A DNA stretch of 64,000 bases from Serinicoccus kebangsaanensis. GTDB lineage: Bacteria; Actinomycetota; Actinomycetes; Actinomycetales; Dermatophilaceae. Shown here piece by piece: positions 1-8,633 of this stretch (position 1 is the first letter of the stretch; the number at the start of each line of letters is the position of its first letter). Under the pieces are notes generated by a model. The model ran no database searches, was not told where the DNA came from, and was given only the letters and a program-made list of their open reading frames with translations. Both the position numbers and the translations under genes were made by a program. Where the stretch lies: contig NZ_VSLG01000010.1 in NCBI RefSeq assembly GCF_008919445.1, positions 62,001 through 126,000 of the forward strand, in the 5' to 3' direction.

Positions 1-1
1 C

Positions 2-400
2 GAGCACTCGGACCTGGTGGTGCGCGGGGAGGGCGTGGATGCCGGGCTGGAGGTCTCGGTGCGGGTCACGAACTCGGGCGCGCGTGCGGGCGACGACGTC
101 CTCCAGGTCTACGTGCAGGACCTGGTGGGCTCGGTCACCCGCCCGGTGGCGCAGCTGGCCGGCTATGCCCGGGTGAGGCTGCAGGCGGGGGAGTCCCGCA
201 CCGTGACGCTGTCCGTCCCGAGCAGCCGGCTGGCCTTCACCGCCCGTGACGGGCGGAGGGTGGTCGAGCCGGGGGAGTTCGAGGTGTGGGTCGGGGCGTC
301 GGTGCAGGACCGCACCCTGGGGCACGTGGTGAGCCTCTGTGGCGAGGTGCACGAGGTCTCCCTGCAGGACCCGCGCCGCTCGACGGTCTCCGTCAGCTGA
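2..400 (+). CDS. GH3 family beta-glucosidase/beta-xylosidase, C-terminal fragment
   Basis: Only the last 132 codons are in the window and the gene begins upstream. The visible part is the fibronectin type III-like domain that ends most GH3 beta-glucosidases and beta-xylosidases. It shows a VTNSGARAGDDVLQVYVQD strand pair, then RPVAQLAGYARV, LQAGESRTVTL, and a final VEPGEFEVWVGAS. The catalytic (alpha/beta)8 and alpha/beta sandwich domains are outside, so the substrate cannot be read. The neighbouring xylanase and acetyl-xylan esterase suggest xylo-oligosaccharides. The stop overlaps the convergent LacI gene by 8 bases. Confidence 0.85.
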   Translation, partial: EHSDLVVRGEGVDAGLEVSVRVTNSGARAGDDVLQVYVQDLVGSVTRPVAQLAGYARVRLQAGESRTVTLSVPSSRLAFTARDGRRVVEPGEFEVWVGASVQDRTLGHVVSLCGEVHEVSLQDPRRSTVSVS

Positions 401-1397
401 GCACGCGGGTGGAGGCCCGCTCGACCAGTCGGGTCTCCAGCCGCACGTGCGGGCGCTCGGGCACCCTCCCGGCGAGCAGCTCGAGCAGCATCCGCAGGGC
501 GGTGCTGCCGATCTCCCGCAGCGGCTGGGCCACCGTGGTCAAGGGTGGCTGGGACAGGGCGGACTCCGGGATGTTGTCGAAGCCGACGACGGACAGGTCG
601 TCCGGGACGCCCAGCCCCAGCTCACCCGCCACCGTCATGGTCCGCAGCGCCATCAGGTCGTTGGCCGCGACGACGGCGGTGGGCCGGTCCCGGCGGTCCA
701 GCAGCAGCCGTGCCGGGCCGTCGGCGGACTCGGCGCGGTAGGAGCCGGTGGCGAGCAGGGTCTCGTCGATCTCCAGCCCGGCGTCGGCCATGGCGGCGCG
801 GAAGCCCTGCTCGCGCAGCCGCGCGGACTCCAGGTCCTCACGACCACGGATCATGCCGATCCGGGTGTGCCCGCAGGAGATGAGGTGCTCGGTGGCGCTC
901 CGGGCGCCGGCCACGTTGTCCGAGTAGACGGAGGGGATGTCGCTGGTCCCCGTGTGCGGGTCGATGGCGACGACGGGGATGGATCCTCCGGTGGCCACGA
1001 CCGTGGGGGTGACGATGATCGCTCCGTCGATGAGCGTGCCCCCGAGCCTGCTCAGCGAGCGGCGCTCCCAGCCGACGCTGGTCCCCTGGGTCGCCCCGGC
1101 GAAGGCGAGCAGCTCGTAGCCGCTGTCGAGGACGGACTCCGAGACCCCCTTGAGCAGCTCGGTGCTGAACGGCTCGAACTCCGCCACCAGCACACCGATG
1201 ATGTTCGTCCGGGTGCTCCTCAGGCTCTGTGCGCCCAGGCTGGCCTGGTAGCCCAGCTGCTCGATGACCTCCTGGACCCGCGAGCTGGTGGCGGCGGACA
1301 CGCCATACCGGTTGTTGACCACCTTGGACACGGTGGCGACCGAGACTCCCGCGGTCCGGGCGACGTCCTCCATCCGGACGCGACCGTTCGTGTGCAT
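393..1397 (-). CDS. LacI family transcriptional repressor
   Basis: A 334-residue regulator with an N-terminal LacI helix-turn-helix (residues about 8-55, VARTAGVSVATVSKVVNNR and the hinge-helix region). It is followed by a periplasmic-binding-protein-like effector domain with the usual IGVLVAEF, GGSIPVVAID and VVGFDNIPES segments. Such proteins normally repress sugar-catabolism genes until a sugar binds. Its place beside GH3, GH10 and CE7 genes points to a xylan-derived ligand, by inference. A TAGATT -10 hexamer lies six bases before the ATG, so the mRNA is probably leaderless. Confidence 0.93.
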   Translation of the reverse strand: MHTNGRVRMEDVARTAGVSVATVSKVVNNRYGVSAATSSRVQEVIEQLGYQASLGAQSLRSTRTNIIGVLVAEFEPFSTELLKGVSESVLDSGYELLAFAGATQGTSVGWERRSLSRLGGTLIDGAIIVTPTVVATGGSIPVVAIDPHTGTSDIPSVYSDNVAGARSATEHLISCGHTRIGMIRGREDLESARLREQGFRAAMADAGLEIDETLLATGSYRAESADGPARLLLDRRDRPTAVVAANDLMALRTMTVAGELGLGVPDDLSVVGFDNIPESALSQPPLTTVAQPLREIGSTALRMLLELLAGRVPERPHVRLETRLVERASTRVLS

Positions 1398-1403
1398 CAG
1401 GTC

Positions 1404-1409
1404 AATCTA
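1404..1409 (-). promoter_or_regulatory. -10 hexamer TAGATT of the LacI gene (leaderless)
   Basis: TAGATT on the minus strand ends six bases before the ATG at 1397. This is the spacing expected when transcription starts at the initiation codon. Confidence 0.6.
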
Positions 1410-1458
1410 CCGGCCGCACCGCGGGCCGGGAGCGATCCTGGCCCGCGGTGCGCCGTCG

Positions 1459-2673
1459 TCAGCGCCGGTGTGCGCCTCGGGGCGAGCGACCAGGTGTGGC
1501 GTCCCGGAGCGACTCCAGCATCGCGTGGTAGGCGGGCTTGGGGGTGAAGTCGTCGAGGAAGATCGTCGCCCAGTCCTCACCGGGGAAGACGTCCGGGACC
1601 CAGGAGTTGGCGTCCGGGAAGCCCCAGACGGTGAACGAGGTGCAGGCCGGCACGTCGATGCAGGCCTGGAGCATGGCGTCGTGCCGCTCCGCGTGCAGCT
1701 GGACCTGCTCGGCGGTGGGCTCGCCGAGCTCGGGGTCGAGGGGGACCCGCACGTCCGCCTCGGTCACGGCGACCTCCAGCCCGAGGTCCGCGAACCGCTC
1801 CAGGTTCGCCTGGAGCGAGGTGTCGAAGCCGTACTGCAGGGACAGGTGCCCCTGGGCGCCGAACCCGCCGAGGGGCACCCCCTCCGCGAGCAGCTCCTGG
1901 GCCAGCGCGTAGTAGGCGTCGGTCTTGGCGTTGATCCCCTCCGCGTTGTAGTCGTTGAGGAACAGCACCGCCTCCGGGTCGGCCTCGTGCGCCCAGCGGA
2001 AGGCGTCACCGACCAGCGCCACCGGGTCCTCGGCGCAGGCCCGGAGGAAGGGGTTGGCCTCGAGGCGCAGCGTGACCTCGCCGGTGGACGAGGGGTCCTG
2101 GAAGATCTCGTTGGCGACGTCCCACTGGTAGATGTCCCCGGCATACCGACCGACCACCGTGCTGATGTGCTCCTCGAGCACGTCGCGGGCCTCGGCGCAG
2201 GACCAGTCGGACTCCGACACCCACTCCGGGTTCTGGCTGTGCCACAGCAGGGTGTGACCACGGACCTCCTGCCCGTTGCGGCGGGCGAAGCGCATGACGG
2301 CGTCCGCACCGCTGAAGTCGTACTCACCCGGCTCGGGGTGGATCTGCGCCCACTTCATGTCGTTCTCCGGGGTGAGGGAGCTGAACTCGCGCGCCAGGAC
2401 GCGCTGGTAGGTCGTGGGCCGCCTCCGGTCCTGGTCCAGCAGGTCCCGCTGGCCCCACACGGCACTGCCGACGGCCAGGTCCTTGGGTGCCTCGCGGCGG
2501 AGGCCGTCCTTGTGCCCCTTGCCGCGATCCTTGCCGCCGTGGTCCCGACCGGCCGCGTCGTGGCGGGTCGTCCCGGACGGTTCGGTCGGGGAGGCCGTGG
2601 CGGCGACCGCCAGCGGGGTGAGCAGGGCGGCCGCCAGGCCGGTGGTCAGGACGGTACGCGTCGTCGCGTGCAT
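1459..2673 (-). CDS. Secreted endo-1,4-beta-xylanase, GH10
   Basis: A 404-residue extracellular GH10 xylanase that cleaves internal beta-1,4 bonds of xylan. It starts with a Sec signal peptide (residues 1-28, hydrophobic core LTTGLAAALLTPLAVAATA). Next comes a short basic, His/Lys/Gly-rich linker (about 35-62) and then the catalytic barrel. The acid/base Glu is in QWDVANE (E189) and the nucleophile Glu in VAVTEADV (E305). TPENDMKW and GHTLLWHSQ are further family landmarks. There is no carbohydrate-binding module. It diverges from the ROK regulator gene and shares an AT-rich intergenic operator candidate with it. Confidence 0.95.
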   Translation of the reverse strand: MHATTRTVLTTGLAAALLTPLAVAATASPTEPSGTTRHDAAGRDHGGKDRGKGHKDGLRREAPKDLAVGSAVWGQRDLLDQDRRRPTTYQRVLAREFSSLTPENDMKWAQIHPEPGEYDFSGADAVMRFARRNGQEVRGHTLLWHSQNPEWVSESDWSCAEARDVLEEHISTVVGRYAGDIYQWDVANEIFQDPSSTGEVTLRLEANPFLRACAEDPVALVGDAFRWAHEADPEAVLFLNDYNAEGINAKTDAYYALAQELLAEGVPLGGFGAQGHLSLQYGFDTSLQANLERFADLGLEVAVTEADVRVPLDPELGEPTAEQVQLHAERHDAMLQACIDVPACTSFTVWGFPDANSWVPDVFPGEDWATIFLDDFTPKPAYHAMLESLRDATPGRSPRGAHRR

Positions 2674-2713
2674 GTGGCTTCTCCTCGTCGAGATGCTTCG
2701 GCCTGTTCGTTGC

Positions 2714-2740
2714 GTGCCAAAACTATCGGCACAAAACTAA
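2714..2740. promoter_or_regulatory. Candidate operator between xylanase and ROK regulator
   Basis: An AT-rich island in otherwise GC-rich DNA. It holds an inverted repeat GTGCC-N9-GGCAC (2714-2732) overlapping two direct copies of a CAAAACTA-like word (2718-2725 and 2732-2739). On the minus strand it reads TTAGTTTTGTGCCGATAGTT and onward. That resembles the TTAGTTTGTTT half-site of Bacillus xyl operators, which are bound by the ROK protein XylR. Binding by the adjacent ROK protein is inferred. Confidence 0.6.
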
Positions 2741-2777
2741 CTCCGTGTCGAGCGCCCTGCAACCGTTGCCGGCCGCG

Positions 2778-2783
2778 TAGGCT
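2778..2783 (+). promoter_or_regulatory. -10 hexamer TAGGCT of the ROK regulator gene (leaderless)
   Basis: TAGGCT ends six bases before the ATG at 2790. No Shine-Dalgarno sequence can be placed between them. Confidence 0.55.
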
Positions 2784-2789
2784 GGCCGC

Positions 2790-4004
2790 ATGCTCGATCC
2801 ATCACCCGCTCGCACCGTGGCGCGGGCCACCGGTGCGGCGCGCCAGTCGACGGTGCGGGAGAGCAACCTCGGCCTGGCCCTCGCGACGATCTGTGCGGCG
2901 CCCTCCCCACCCTCCCGCGCGACGGTGGCGGCGGAGGCGGGGATCACCCGGTCCACGGCCTCCCGGCTGGTGGACGAGCTGGTCGGCAGCGGTCTCGTGG
3001 ACGAGGGCGTGGCCCGGCTGGCCGGCCCAGGCCGCCCGGCCACCCCGTTGCTGCCCGCGGCGCGGGTGTGCGCCCTGGGGCTGCAGGTCAACGCCGCGCA
3101 CGTGGCCGTGCGCATGATCAACCTGCGGGGGGAGGTGCTCGCCGAGTCCCGGTCCGAGCCGGACCTGGTGGGTTCGCATCCCGACGAGGGGCTGCAGCTG
3201 CTCGCCGGCCACGTCCGCCGGGTCCTGGACCAGGGTCCGGCCGGTGCCCGACTGCTGGGTGCCGGCCTGGCCCTCCCGGGTGTCGTGGACGCGGCCGGGA
3301 CGCGCCTGCTGAAGGCTCCCAACCTCGGCTGGACCGAGGTCGACCCGCGCGCCGGCCTCGCCCCGGTCCTGGCCGGCATACCCCTGTCCGTCGCCAACGA
3401 GGCCAACCTCGCCGCGCACGCCTTCGCGCAGCCGACCCCGGGGCGCCGCTCGGCGCACGCCCACTTCGTCTACCTGTCCGGAGAGATCGGCATCGGGGGC
3501 GCCGTGGTGACCGACCACCAGGTCCAGGAGGGGTCGCACGGCTTCGCCGGCGAGATCGGCCACGTCACCTACCTTCCCGGTGGCGACCCGTGCCCCTGCG
3601 GCTCGTCCGGCTGCCTGGAGCGGTATGCCGGGCGGCTGGCCATGACGACGCGCGCCGGACTGCCGCCGTCCACCACGCTGGTCGAGCTCGGGCGTCTGGC
3701 CCGGCACGGGCACGAGGGCAGCAGTCGGGCCCTCGCCCTCGCCGCGGAGGCGCTCGGGGTGGTGCTGTCCGGCGCGATCAACCTGCTGGACCTGCCCACC
3801 GTCGTCCTGGGTGGGGAGATCGGCGACCTGGCCGAGGACCTCGCCCCGGTGCTGACGCAGACGCTGCAGGAGCGCGTCATGGCCTCGCCCTGGATGACGA
3901 TCCAGGTGACCCGGGACCGCGACGACGTCGCCGGGGCGACCGGCGCGGCGCTGCGCCAGCTCTCACAGGTGGTCCAGAACCCGAGCGCCTACGTCGCCGC
4001 CTGA
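2790..4004 (+). CDS. ROK family transcriptional repressor (XylR-like)
   Basis: A 404-residue ROK regulator with an N-terminal winged helix (residues about 40-75, AAEAGITRSTASRLVDELV) and a sugar-kinase-like ROK domain. The domain carries the structural zinc motif EIGHVTY...CPCGSSGCLE, with ligands H258, C268, C270 and C275. Other marks are the ALPGVVD phosphate-binding region and VANEANLAA. XylR-type ROK proteins repress xylan and xylose genes. This one is divergent from the GH10 xylanase and 12 bases upstream of the acetyl-xylan esterase, so it probably controls both. Expression looks leaderless. Confidence 0.93.
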   Translation: MLDPSPARTVARATGAARQSTVRESNLGLALATICAAPSPPSRATVAAEAGITRSTASRLVDELVGSGLVDEGVARLAGPGRPATPLLPAARVCALGLQVNAAHVAVRMINLRGEVLAESRSEPDLVGSHPDEGLQLLAGHVRRVLDQGPAGARLLGAGLALPGVVDAAGTRLLKAPNLGWTEVDPRAGLAPVLAGIPLSVANEANLAAHAFAQPTPGRRSAHAHFVYLSGEIGIGGAVVTDHQVQEGSHGFAGEIGHVTYLPGGDPCPCGSSGCLERYAGRLAMTTRAGLPPSTTLVELGRLARHGHEGSSRALALAAEALGVVLSGAINLLDLPTVVLGGEIGDLAEDLAPVLTQTLQERVMASPWMTIQVTRDRDDVAGATGAALRQLSQVVQNPSAYVAA

Positions 4005-4016
4005 GGGGACCACCGG

Positions 4017-4988
4017 ATGCACACCGACCTGCCGCTGGAGCAGCTGCGCTCCTACCGCCCGACGGTCGCCGAGCCGGAGGACTTCGACGCGTTCTGGGCG
4101 GCGACCCTCGACCAGTCGCGGTCGGCCGGCGGCCCGCCCCGGGCGGAGCCGGCCGACACCCCGCTGACCACGCTGGCCGTCGACGACGTCACCTTCCCCG
4201 GCTTCGGCGGCGACCCGGTCCGCGCCTGGTGGCTCAGGCCTCCCGGGGCGCAGCGGCTGCCCTGCGTGGTCGAGTTCGTGGGCTACGGCGGTGGCCGTGG
4301 ACTGGCGCACGACCGGCTGGCCTGGGCCAGCGCCGGCTTCGGCCACCTCGTGATGGACACGCGGGGCCAGGGGTCGACGTGGGGCGGGGGAGACACCCCT
4401 GACCCGCACGGTGCGGGACCGTCCTATCCCGGCGTGCTGACGCGCGGCGTCGAGGCACCGCAGGACTACTACTACCGACGGCTGGTCACGGACGCGGTGC
4501 GGGCCGTGGACTACGTGCTGACCCGGCCGGAGGTGGACCCGGAGCGGGTGGCCGTGGCCGGGACGAGCCAGGGCGGGGGGCTGGCGCTCGCCGCGGGCGC
4601 CCTGCACGAGCAGGTCGCTGCCGTGATCGCCGACGTGCCCTTCCTCTGTCACATCGAGCGGGCGATGTCGATCACCGACTCCTTCCCCTACCAGGAGCTC
4701 GTCGCCTACCTCGCGGTCCACCGTGGTGCCGAGGAGCGGGTGCTGCGGACCGTGTCCTACGTGGACGGGGTCAACATGGCGCGCAGGATCACGGTGCCCA
4801 CCCAGGTCTCGGTCGCTCTCATGGACCCCACCTGCCCCCCGTCCACCGTCTTCGCCGCCGCGAACCACCTGCCCAGCCCGCCGACCGTCGAGGTCTATCC
4901 CTACAACCGGCACGAGGGCGGTGGGTCCTGCCAGTGGGAGCGCTCGGTCCGCTGGCTCGGTGGCGTCTGGTCAGGGGACGCCCGCTGA
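4017..4988 (+). CDS. Acetyl-xylan esterase / cephalosporin-C deacetylase (CE7)
   Basis: A 323-residue alpha/beta hydrolase of carbohydrate-esterase family 7, which removes acetyl groups from xylo-oligosaccharides. The triad is visible: Ser184 in GTSQGGG, Asp270 in VALMDPTCPPST and His299 in YNRHEGGG. The RGQGS oxyanion-hole motif is also present. There is no signal peptide, so it acts on imported acetylated oligosaccharides in the cytoplasm. It follows the ROK gene by 12 bases and is probably cotranscribed. The 3' end overlaps the convergent membrane protein gene by 18 bases. Confidence 0.93.
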   Translation: MHTDLPLEQLRSYRPTVAEPEDFDAFWAATLDQSRSAGGPPRAEPADTPLTTLAVDDVTFPGFGGDPVRAWWLRPPGAQRLPCVVEFVGYGGGRGLAHDRLAWASAGFGHLVMDTRGQGSTWGGGDTPDPHGAGPSYPGVLTRGVEAPQDYYYRRLVTDAVRAVDYVLTRPEVDPERVAVAGTSQGGGLALAAGALHEQVAAVIADVPFLCHIERAMSITDSFPYQELVAYLAVHRGAEERVLRTVSYVDGVNMARRITVPTQVSVALMDPTCPPSTVFAAANHLPSPPTVEVYPYNRHEGGGSCQWERSVRWLGGVWSGDAR

Positions 4989-5339
4989 GCGACGTCCTCG
5001 CCGCAGCGCGAAGAGGGTCGCGGCGACGGCGACCGCGGCGAGGGCCGCCACCAGGAAGGGCCACGGGTCCAGGAGCTCGCCGCAGCCGGTCACACCGTCC
5101 GCCCGCCGGCAGTGCTCGCCCGGCCCCTGGCGATGCCGCCAGGCCACCCACAGCAGCGGGCCGGCGGCACCCACGAGGGCCCAGGGGAAGGACCGTGCGT
5201 CGCCGCGCACGGCGAGGACGGCACCCAGACCGACGAGCGGGACCAGCAGCAGGCCGATGCTCGGGAGGCTCAGCAGGGCGAGGGTCCCCGCGCCGCCGGT
5301 CAGCAGCCACAGCAGGCCGCCGCTCCACCTCGTGACCAC
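4971..5339 (-). CDS. Small integral membrane protein of unknown function
   Basis: A 122-residue protein with about four membrane segments. Hydrophobic stretches lie at about residues 7-22, 25-45, 50-66 and 92-111, and a basic tail RRGRRSAG closes it. A short extracytoplasmic or cytoplasmic loop holds a Cys pair (EHCRRADGVTGCGELLDPWPF) that could form a disulfide. The start is a GTG preceded by GGAGGAGG at 5-base spacing, which is good coding evidence. I do not recognise a characterised family. Confidence 0.7.
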   Translation of the reverse strand: MVTRWSGGLLWLLTGGAGTLALLSLPSIGLLLVPLVGLGAVLAVRGDARSFPWALVGAAGPLLWVAWRHRQGPGEHCRRADGVTGCGELLDPWPFLVAALAAVAVAATLFALRRGRRSAGVP

Positions 5340-5411
5340 GTCCGCCTCCTCCCGGCGAAGAGCACGTGGCTCCAGGATAGCGCGGGGCGCGCTTGTCGGA
5401 CCGTCGACAGC

Positions 5412-6506
5412 TCACCTGCTCGCACGGGATGACGTCGTGCCGACCGGGTGTCGACCGGTGCCCGGTCGCCGCCCGTCGTGGACCAGCGCGCGGTAGATCC
5501 CGACGAGCCGCTCGGCCCCGGCGGCGCTGTCGAAACGGGCGGCGATGCGGGCGGCTCCCTGGCGTCCCGCGGCATACTCCTCCGGGTCCGTCCGCAGCGA
5601 GGTGATCGCCGCCCCGAAGCCGTCCTCCCCGCAGCGCAGCACGTCCTCGCCGAAGGTGTCGTCGTACTCCCGCAGGTCGCGGACGACGACGGGCAGCCCC
5701 GCACCGGCGGCCTCGAGGACGCACATCGGGTGGTTCTCCTGCTCGGCGGGCAGGAGGAAGACGTCGGCCGCGTGGAGGTATGCCGTCACCTCCGCCCGCG
5801 GGACCGCGCCCGGGAAGCGCAGGTTCGCCGGGGCATCCTGCATCAGCCTGCGCATCGCCCCGTGCTCGGCGCCCGCGGGGCCGAAGGGGATGCCGCCGAC
5901 CCACGCGAACTGCACGTCGGGGTGCTCGCGCGCCAGCCGCACGAAGACGTCGATCCGCTTGCGCGGTTGCACCTGACCGACCCCCAGCACGAGGAAGGAG
6001 GCGGGCTCCACCCCCAGCCGCCGCCTCGCCTCGGCACGCCCGTCCGCGTCCGTGCGGTAGGCCGCCGTGGCGAGGGTGTTCGGGACCGTCTCGATGCGCT
6101 CCCTCGGCACGCCCAGCTCGGTCTCCAACGTCCGCGCGACCGCACCCGAGACGGCGAGGACCCGGTCCGCCCTGCCGTAGAACCACCGCATGTAGGCCCG
6201 GGCCACGGGCCGCCACCATCGGGCCCCGCGGAGGGAGCCGACGAGGGAGTCCGGGACGACGTGGGCCGAGACCACCGTCGGCGCGCGCGGGTCGAGCAGC
6301 TTGGGCCACACGGCCCAGCCCAGGGTGTGCAGGTGGTAGACGTCGCAGCCCACCCGGCGGCCGTAGTCCCCCCGCACCAGCCGCACGTCTCCGCGTCGCT
6401 CCAGGGCCTGCGCCATCTCGACGTAGGCCGTGTGGACCCCGTGGCCCTGCACGCTGATGTCGCTCTCGCTCGCCATGTTGACGACCATCGGTGCTGCCGT
6501 GCTCAT
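5412..6506 (-). CDS. GT4-type glycosyltransferase
   Basis: A 364-residue GT-B glycosyltransferase of the GT4/RfaB type. The C-terminal nucleotide-sugar domain is clear: VLGVGQVQPRKRIDVFVRLA, then FPGAVPRAEVTAYLHAADVFLLPAEQENHPMCVLEAAGAGLPVV. This carries the EX7E-like motif, here ENHPMCVLE. The start is placed at an ATG 11 bases downstream of the VTT gene; longer readings into that gene are spurious. Third gene of a minus-strand operon with the other GT4. Donor and acceptor cannot be read; a cell-surface glycolipid is likely. Confidence 0.88.
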   Translation of the reverse strand: MSTAAPMVVNMASESDISVQGHGVHTAYVEMAQALERRGDVRLVRGDYGRRVGCDVYHLHTLGWAVWPKLLDPRAPTVVSAHVVPDSLVGSLRGARWWRPVARAYMRWFYGRADRVLAVSGAVARTLETELGVPRERIETVPNTLATAAYRTDADGRAEARRRLGVEPASFLVLGVGQVQPRKRIDVFVRLAREHPDVQFAWVGGIPFGPAGAEHGAMRRLMQDAPANLRFPGAVPRAEVTAYLHAADVFLLPAEQENHPMCVLEAAGAGLPVVVRDLREYDDTFGEDVLRCGEDGFGAAITSLRTDPEEYAAGRQGAARIAARFDSAAGAERLVGIYRALVHDGRRPGTGRHPVGTTSSRASR

Positions 6507-6517
6507 CCGCGGCCCCC

Positions 6518-7249
6518 TCACCCGGCCAGCCACGGGACCCAGCGGGACAGCAGCGTGAGCACGCCGAAGGTGTAGACGACCAGGGCCCACGGCTTGAGCA
6601 GCAGCACCACGAGGACGAAGGTGCTCCAGCGCATCCTTGACAGCCCGGCGAGATAGCACAGCAGGTCGTCCGGAGCCAGGGGGAGCGCGATCCCGAGCGC
6701 GAACCACCGGGTGAAGTGCCGGTGCTGCAGCCAACCGAGCCACCGCTGCACGGTCGCGGGCCGGAAGCGCGCGGTGAGCAGGTCCTGGCCGACGTGCCGG
6801 GACAGCGCGAAGACTGCGACCGAGCCCAGGCAGGTGGCGCAGTAGGCGGCCACGAGGCCGGGGACCGGGCCGAAGAGGATCGGTCCGGCGATGATCGTCG
6901 CGGACCCGGGGACGACCGGGAAGACCGCCTCGCCCGCCCCCAGCAGGGTGTAGACCAGCGGCGCGAGAGCGCCGAAGCCGTCGAGGAAGTCCCGGAGCGA
7001 GGAGAGGGAGGTGAGCACCCCCGACCGGACACCCCAGACGATCGCACCGGCGAGGGCCACCCACCCTCCGATCGCGACGCGCCGTGCCCACCGCAGGTAT
7101 GCCTGTGCCTCGGGCGAGGGCGCGGGGCTCGCCCCAGGCGAGCGCGGACCGGTGACCAGCGACGTGGCCGGCCGGTCCGTCCTCGGCGGCGCGGGGTGCG
7201 TCCGCACCGGGTGCGCCTGCCGCTGCCCCACGCCCAGCCCGGTGGTCAC
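6518..7249 (-). CDS. VTT/DedA-type membrane protein
   Basis: About 243 residues of the VTT (SNARE-associated/DedA/TVP38) superfamily, with four to five membrane segments. The signature GAGEAVFPVVPGSATIIAGPILFGPVPG and the reentrant region FALGIALPLAPDDLLCYLAGLSRM are present. Bacterial DedA and VTT proteins are known as lipid scramblases or flippases and affect envelope homeostasis. The chosen start is a GTG whose GTGA overlaps the stop of the upstream GT4 gene. Sandwiched between two glycosyltransferases, it may move a glycolipid or its carrier lipid across the membrane (inference). Confidence 0.85.
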   Translation of the reverse strand: MTTGLGVGQRQAHPVRTHPAPPRTDRPATSLVTGPRSPGASPAPSPEAQAYLRWARRVAIGGWVALAGAIVWGVRSGVLTSLSSLRDFLDGFGALAPLVYTLLGAGEAVFPVVPGSATIIAGPILFGPVPGLVAAYCATCLGSVAVFALSRHVGQDLLTARFRPATVQRWLGWLQHRHFTRWFALGIALPLAPDDLLCYLAGLSRMRWSTFVLVVLLLKPWALVVYTFGVLTLLSRWVPWLAG

Positions 7250-8463
7250 GCCGCCACCCTGGTCGTGCTGGGCTCGCCGGCCGTGTCGTAGGCGGCGCAG
7301 ATCGCTGCGACGAAGCTCTCGCGGCCGAAGCCCGCCGCGGTGCGGACCGCGGCACGGCTGCATCGCAGACGCAGGTCGGGATCCAGCAGCAGCCGCGTCG
7401 CGGAGCGGGTGAAGTCCTCCGCGCCGGAGTAGCGGAAGCCGTTGTGGCCGTGGACGACGATGCCGTCGAGGGAGGCGTCGTCCCGGCACAGCACCGGCAC
7501 CCCGCTGGCGAGGGCCTCCAGATAGGTCAGCCCCTGGGTCTCGGTCCGGGAGCCCGACACGAAGAGGTCCGCGAGGCGGTAGAACTCGGGGACCCTGGCC
7601 GGCTCGATCGCCCCGACGAAACGCACCCTCGGGCCCAGGCCGAGCCGGTCGACCTGCCGGTGCAGCGGACCCGCCTGCGGCCCGTCACCGGCGACGACGA
7701 GCTGCCAGGGGGCGGTCACGCCGGCGAGCAGGTCCACGACCTCGGCGAGGTTCTTCTCGGTGGCCAGCCGGCCGAGGCTCAGGACGACCGGCACGCCCGG
7801 CGTCAGACCCAGCGACGCGGACAGCTCCTCCGGACGGTCCCCCGGGGTGAACCGGGTCAGGTCCACGCCGGTGGGGACGACGGCGACCGGCGGCCGGACG
7901 GCATACCCCTCGAGCAGGGTCCGGATCTTCTCGGTGGGGGCGATGACGAGGTCGGTCCGACCCACGGTGCCGCGTGCGAACGAGGCGCACAGCGCGCGGC
8001 CGAGCCGCTCGTGCGGGCAGAAGTAGTGGGTGTAGTCGGCGTACAGCGTGTGGTAGGTGTGCACGTGGGGGACGGTCAGCCGTCGGGCGAGCCGCCGGGC
8101 CCACCAGAAGGCGACGAACTCCGTGTGCGAGTGCAGGATCTCCGGTCGCCACGCGACCAGGTCGGCCAGCAGGTCGCCGTCGACCGGCCGACCCAGCCGG
8201 GCGTGCGGGTAGATGTGGCTCGCGTCGAGCGACGGCAGCCGGTAGACGCGGCCGTCGAAGGTGGTCCGGCGCGTCGGCCCGACGGTCAGGACACGGACCT
8301 CGTGCCCTGCCTCCAGCAGCCCCTGGCAGAGCTCGTCGACCGAGCTGACGACCCCGTTGACCGTGGGACGGTAGGAGTCGGTGAGCAGCAGGACCCGGCG
8401 CTGCCCGGACCGGCGAGGGTGCGGCATGGCCCGATCGTGCACCCACGGGCGCGAGGAGGTCAT
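7246..8463 (-). CDS. GT4 glycosyltransferase, MgtA/PimB-like
   Basis: About 405 residues, GT-B fold. The N-terminal acceptor domain begins VLLLTDSYRPTVNGVVSSV, the signature of the GDP-mannose or UDP-sugar alpha-glycosyltransferases of actinobacteria that act on diacylglycerol or phosphoinositol lipids. The C-terminal donor domain has LSLGRLATEKNLAEV and FVSGSRTETQGLTYLEALASGVPV (E...E motif). The ATG at 8463 has AGGA four bases upstream. Alternatives are 8493 and 8427, the latter giving the shortest N-terminus. First gene of an operon with the VTT and second GT4 genes. Confidence 0.9.
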   Translation of the reverse strand: MTSSRPWVHDRAMPHPRRSGQRRVLLLTDSYRPTVNGVVSSVDELCQGLLEAGHEVRVLTVGPTRRTTFDGRVYRLPSLDASHIYPHARLGRPVDGDLLADLVAWRPEILHSHTEFVAFWWARRLARRLTVPHVHTYHTLYADYTHYFCPHERLGRALCASFARGTVGRTDLVIAPTEKIRTLLEGYAVRPPVAVVPTGVDLTRFTPGDRPEELSASLGLTPGVPVVLSLGRLATEKNLAEVVDLLAGVTAPWQLVVAGDGPQAGPLHRQVDRLGLGPRVRFVGAIEPARVPEFYRLADLFVSGSRTETQGLTYLEALASGVPVLCRDDASLDGIVVHGHNGFRYSGAEDFTRSATRLLLDPDLRLRCSRAAVRTAAGFGRESFVAAICAAYDTAGEPSTTRVAA

Positions 8464-8633
8464 CGTCCTGGGGTATCGGGTCGGGGCGACCATGGTCGGA
8501 ACGGCCGGTGGTCCGGCTCCGACCGCGGGTCGACGGGAGGATGAGGGCGCATGCCGTCATCGTGGCCGCCCGGGCACCGTGGTCGACATGGTGCGGACCA
8601 CCAGGCCTGCCGGGGGTTATCCCCCGACGGGCC

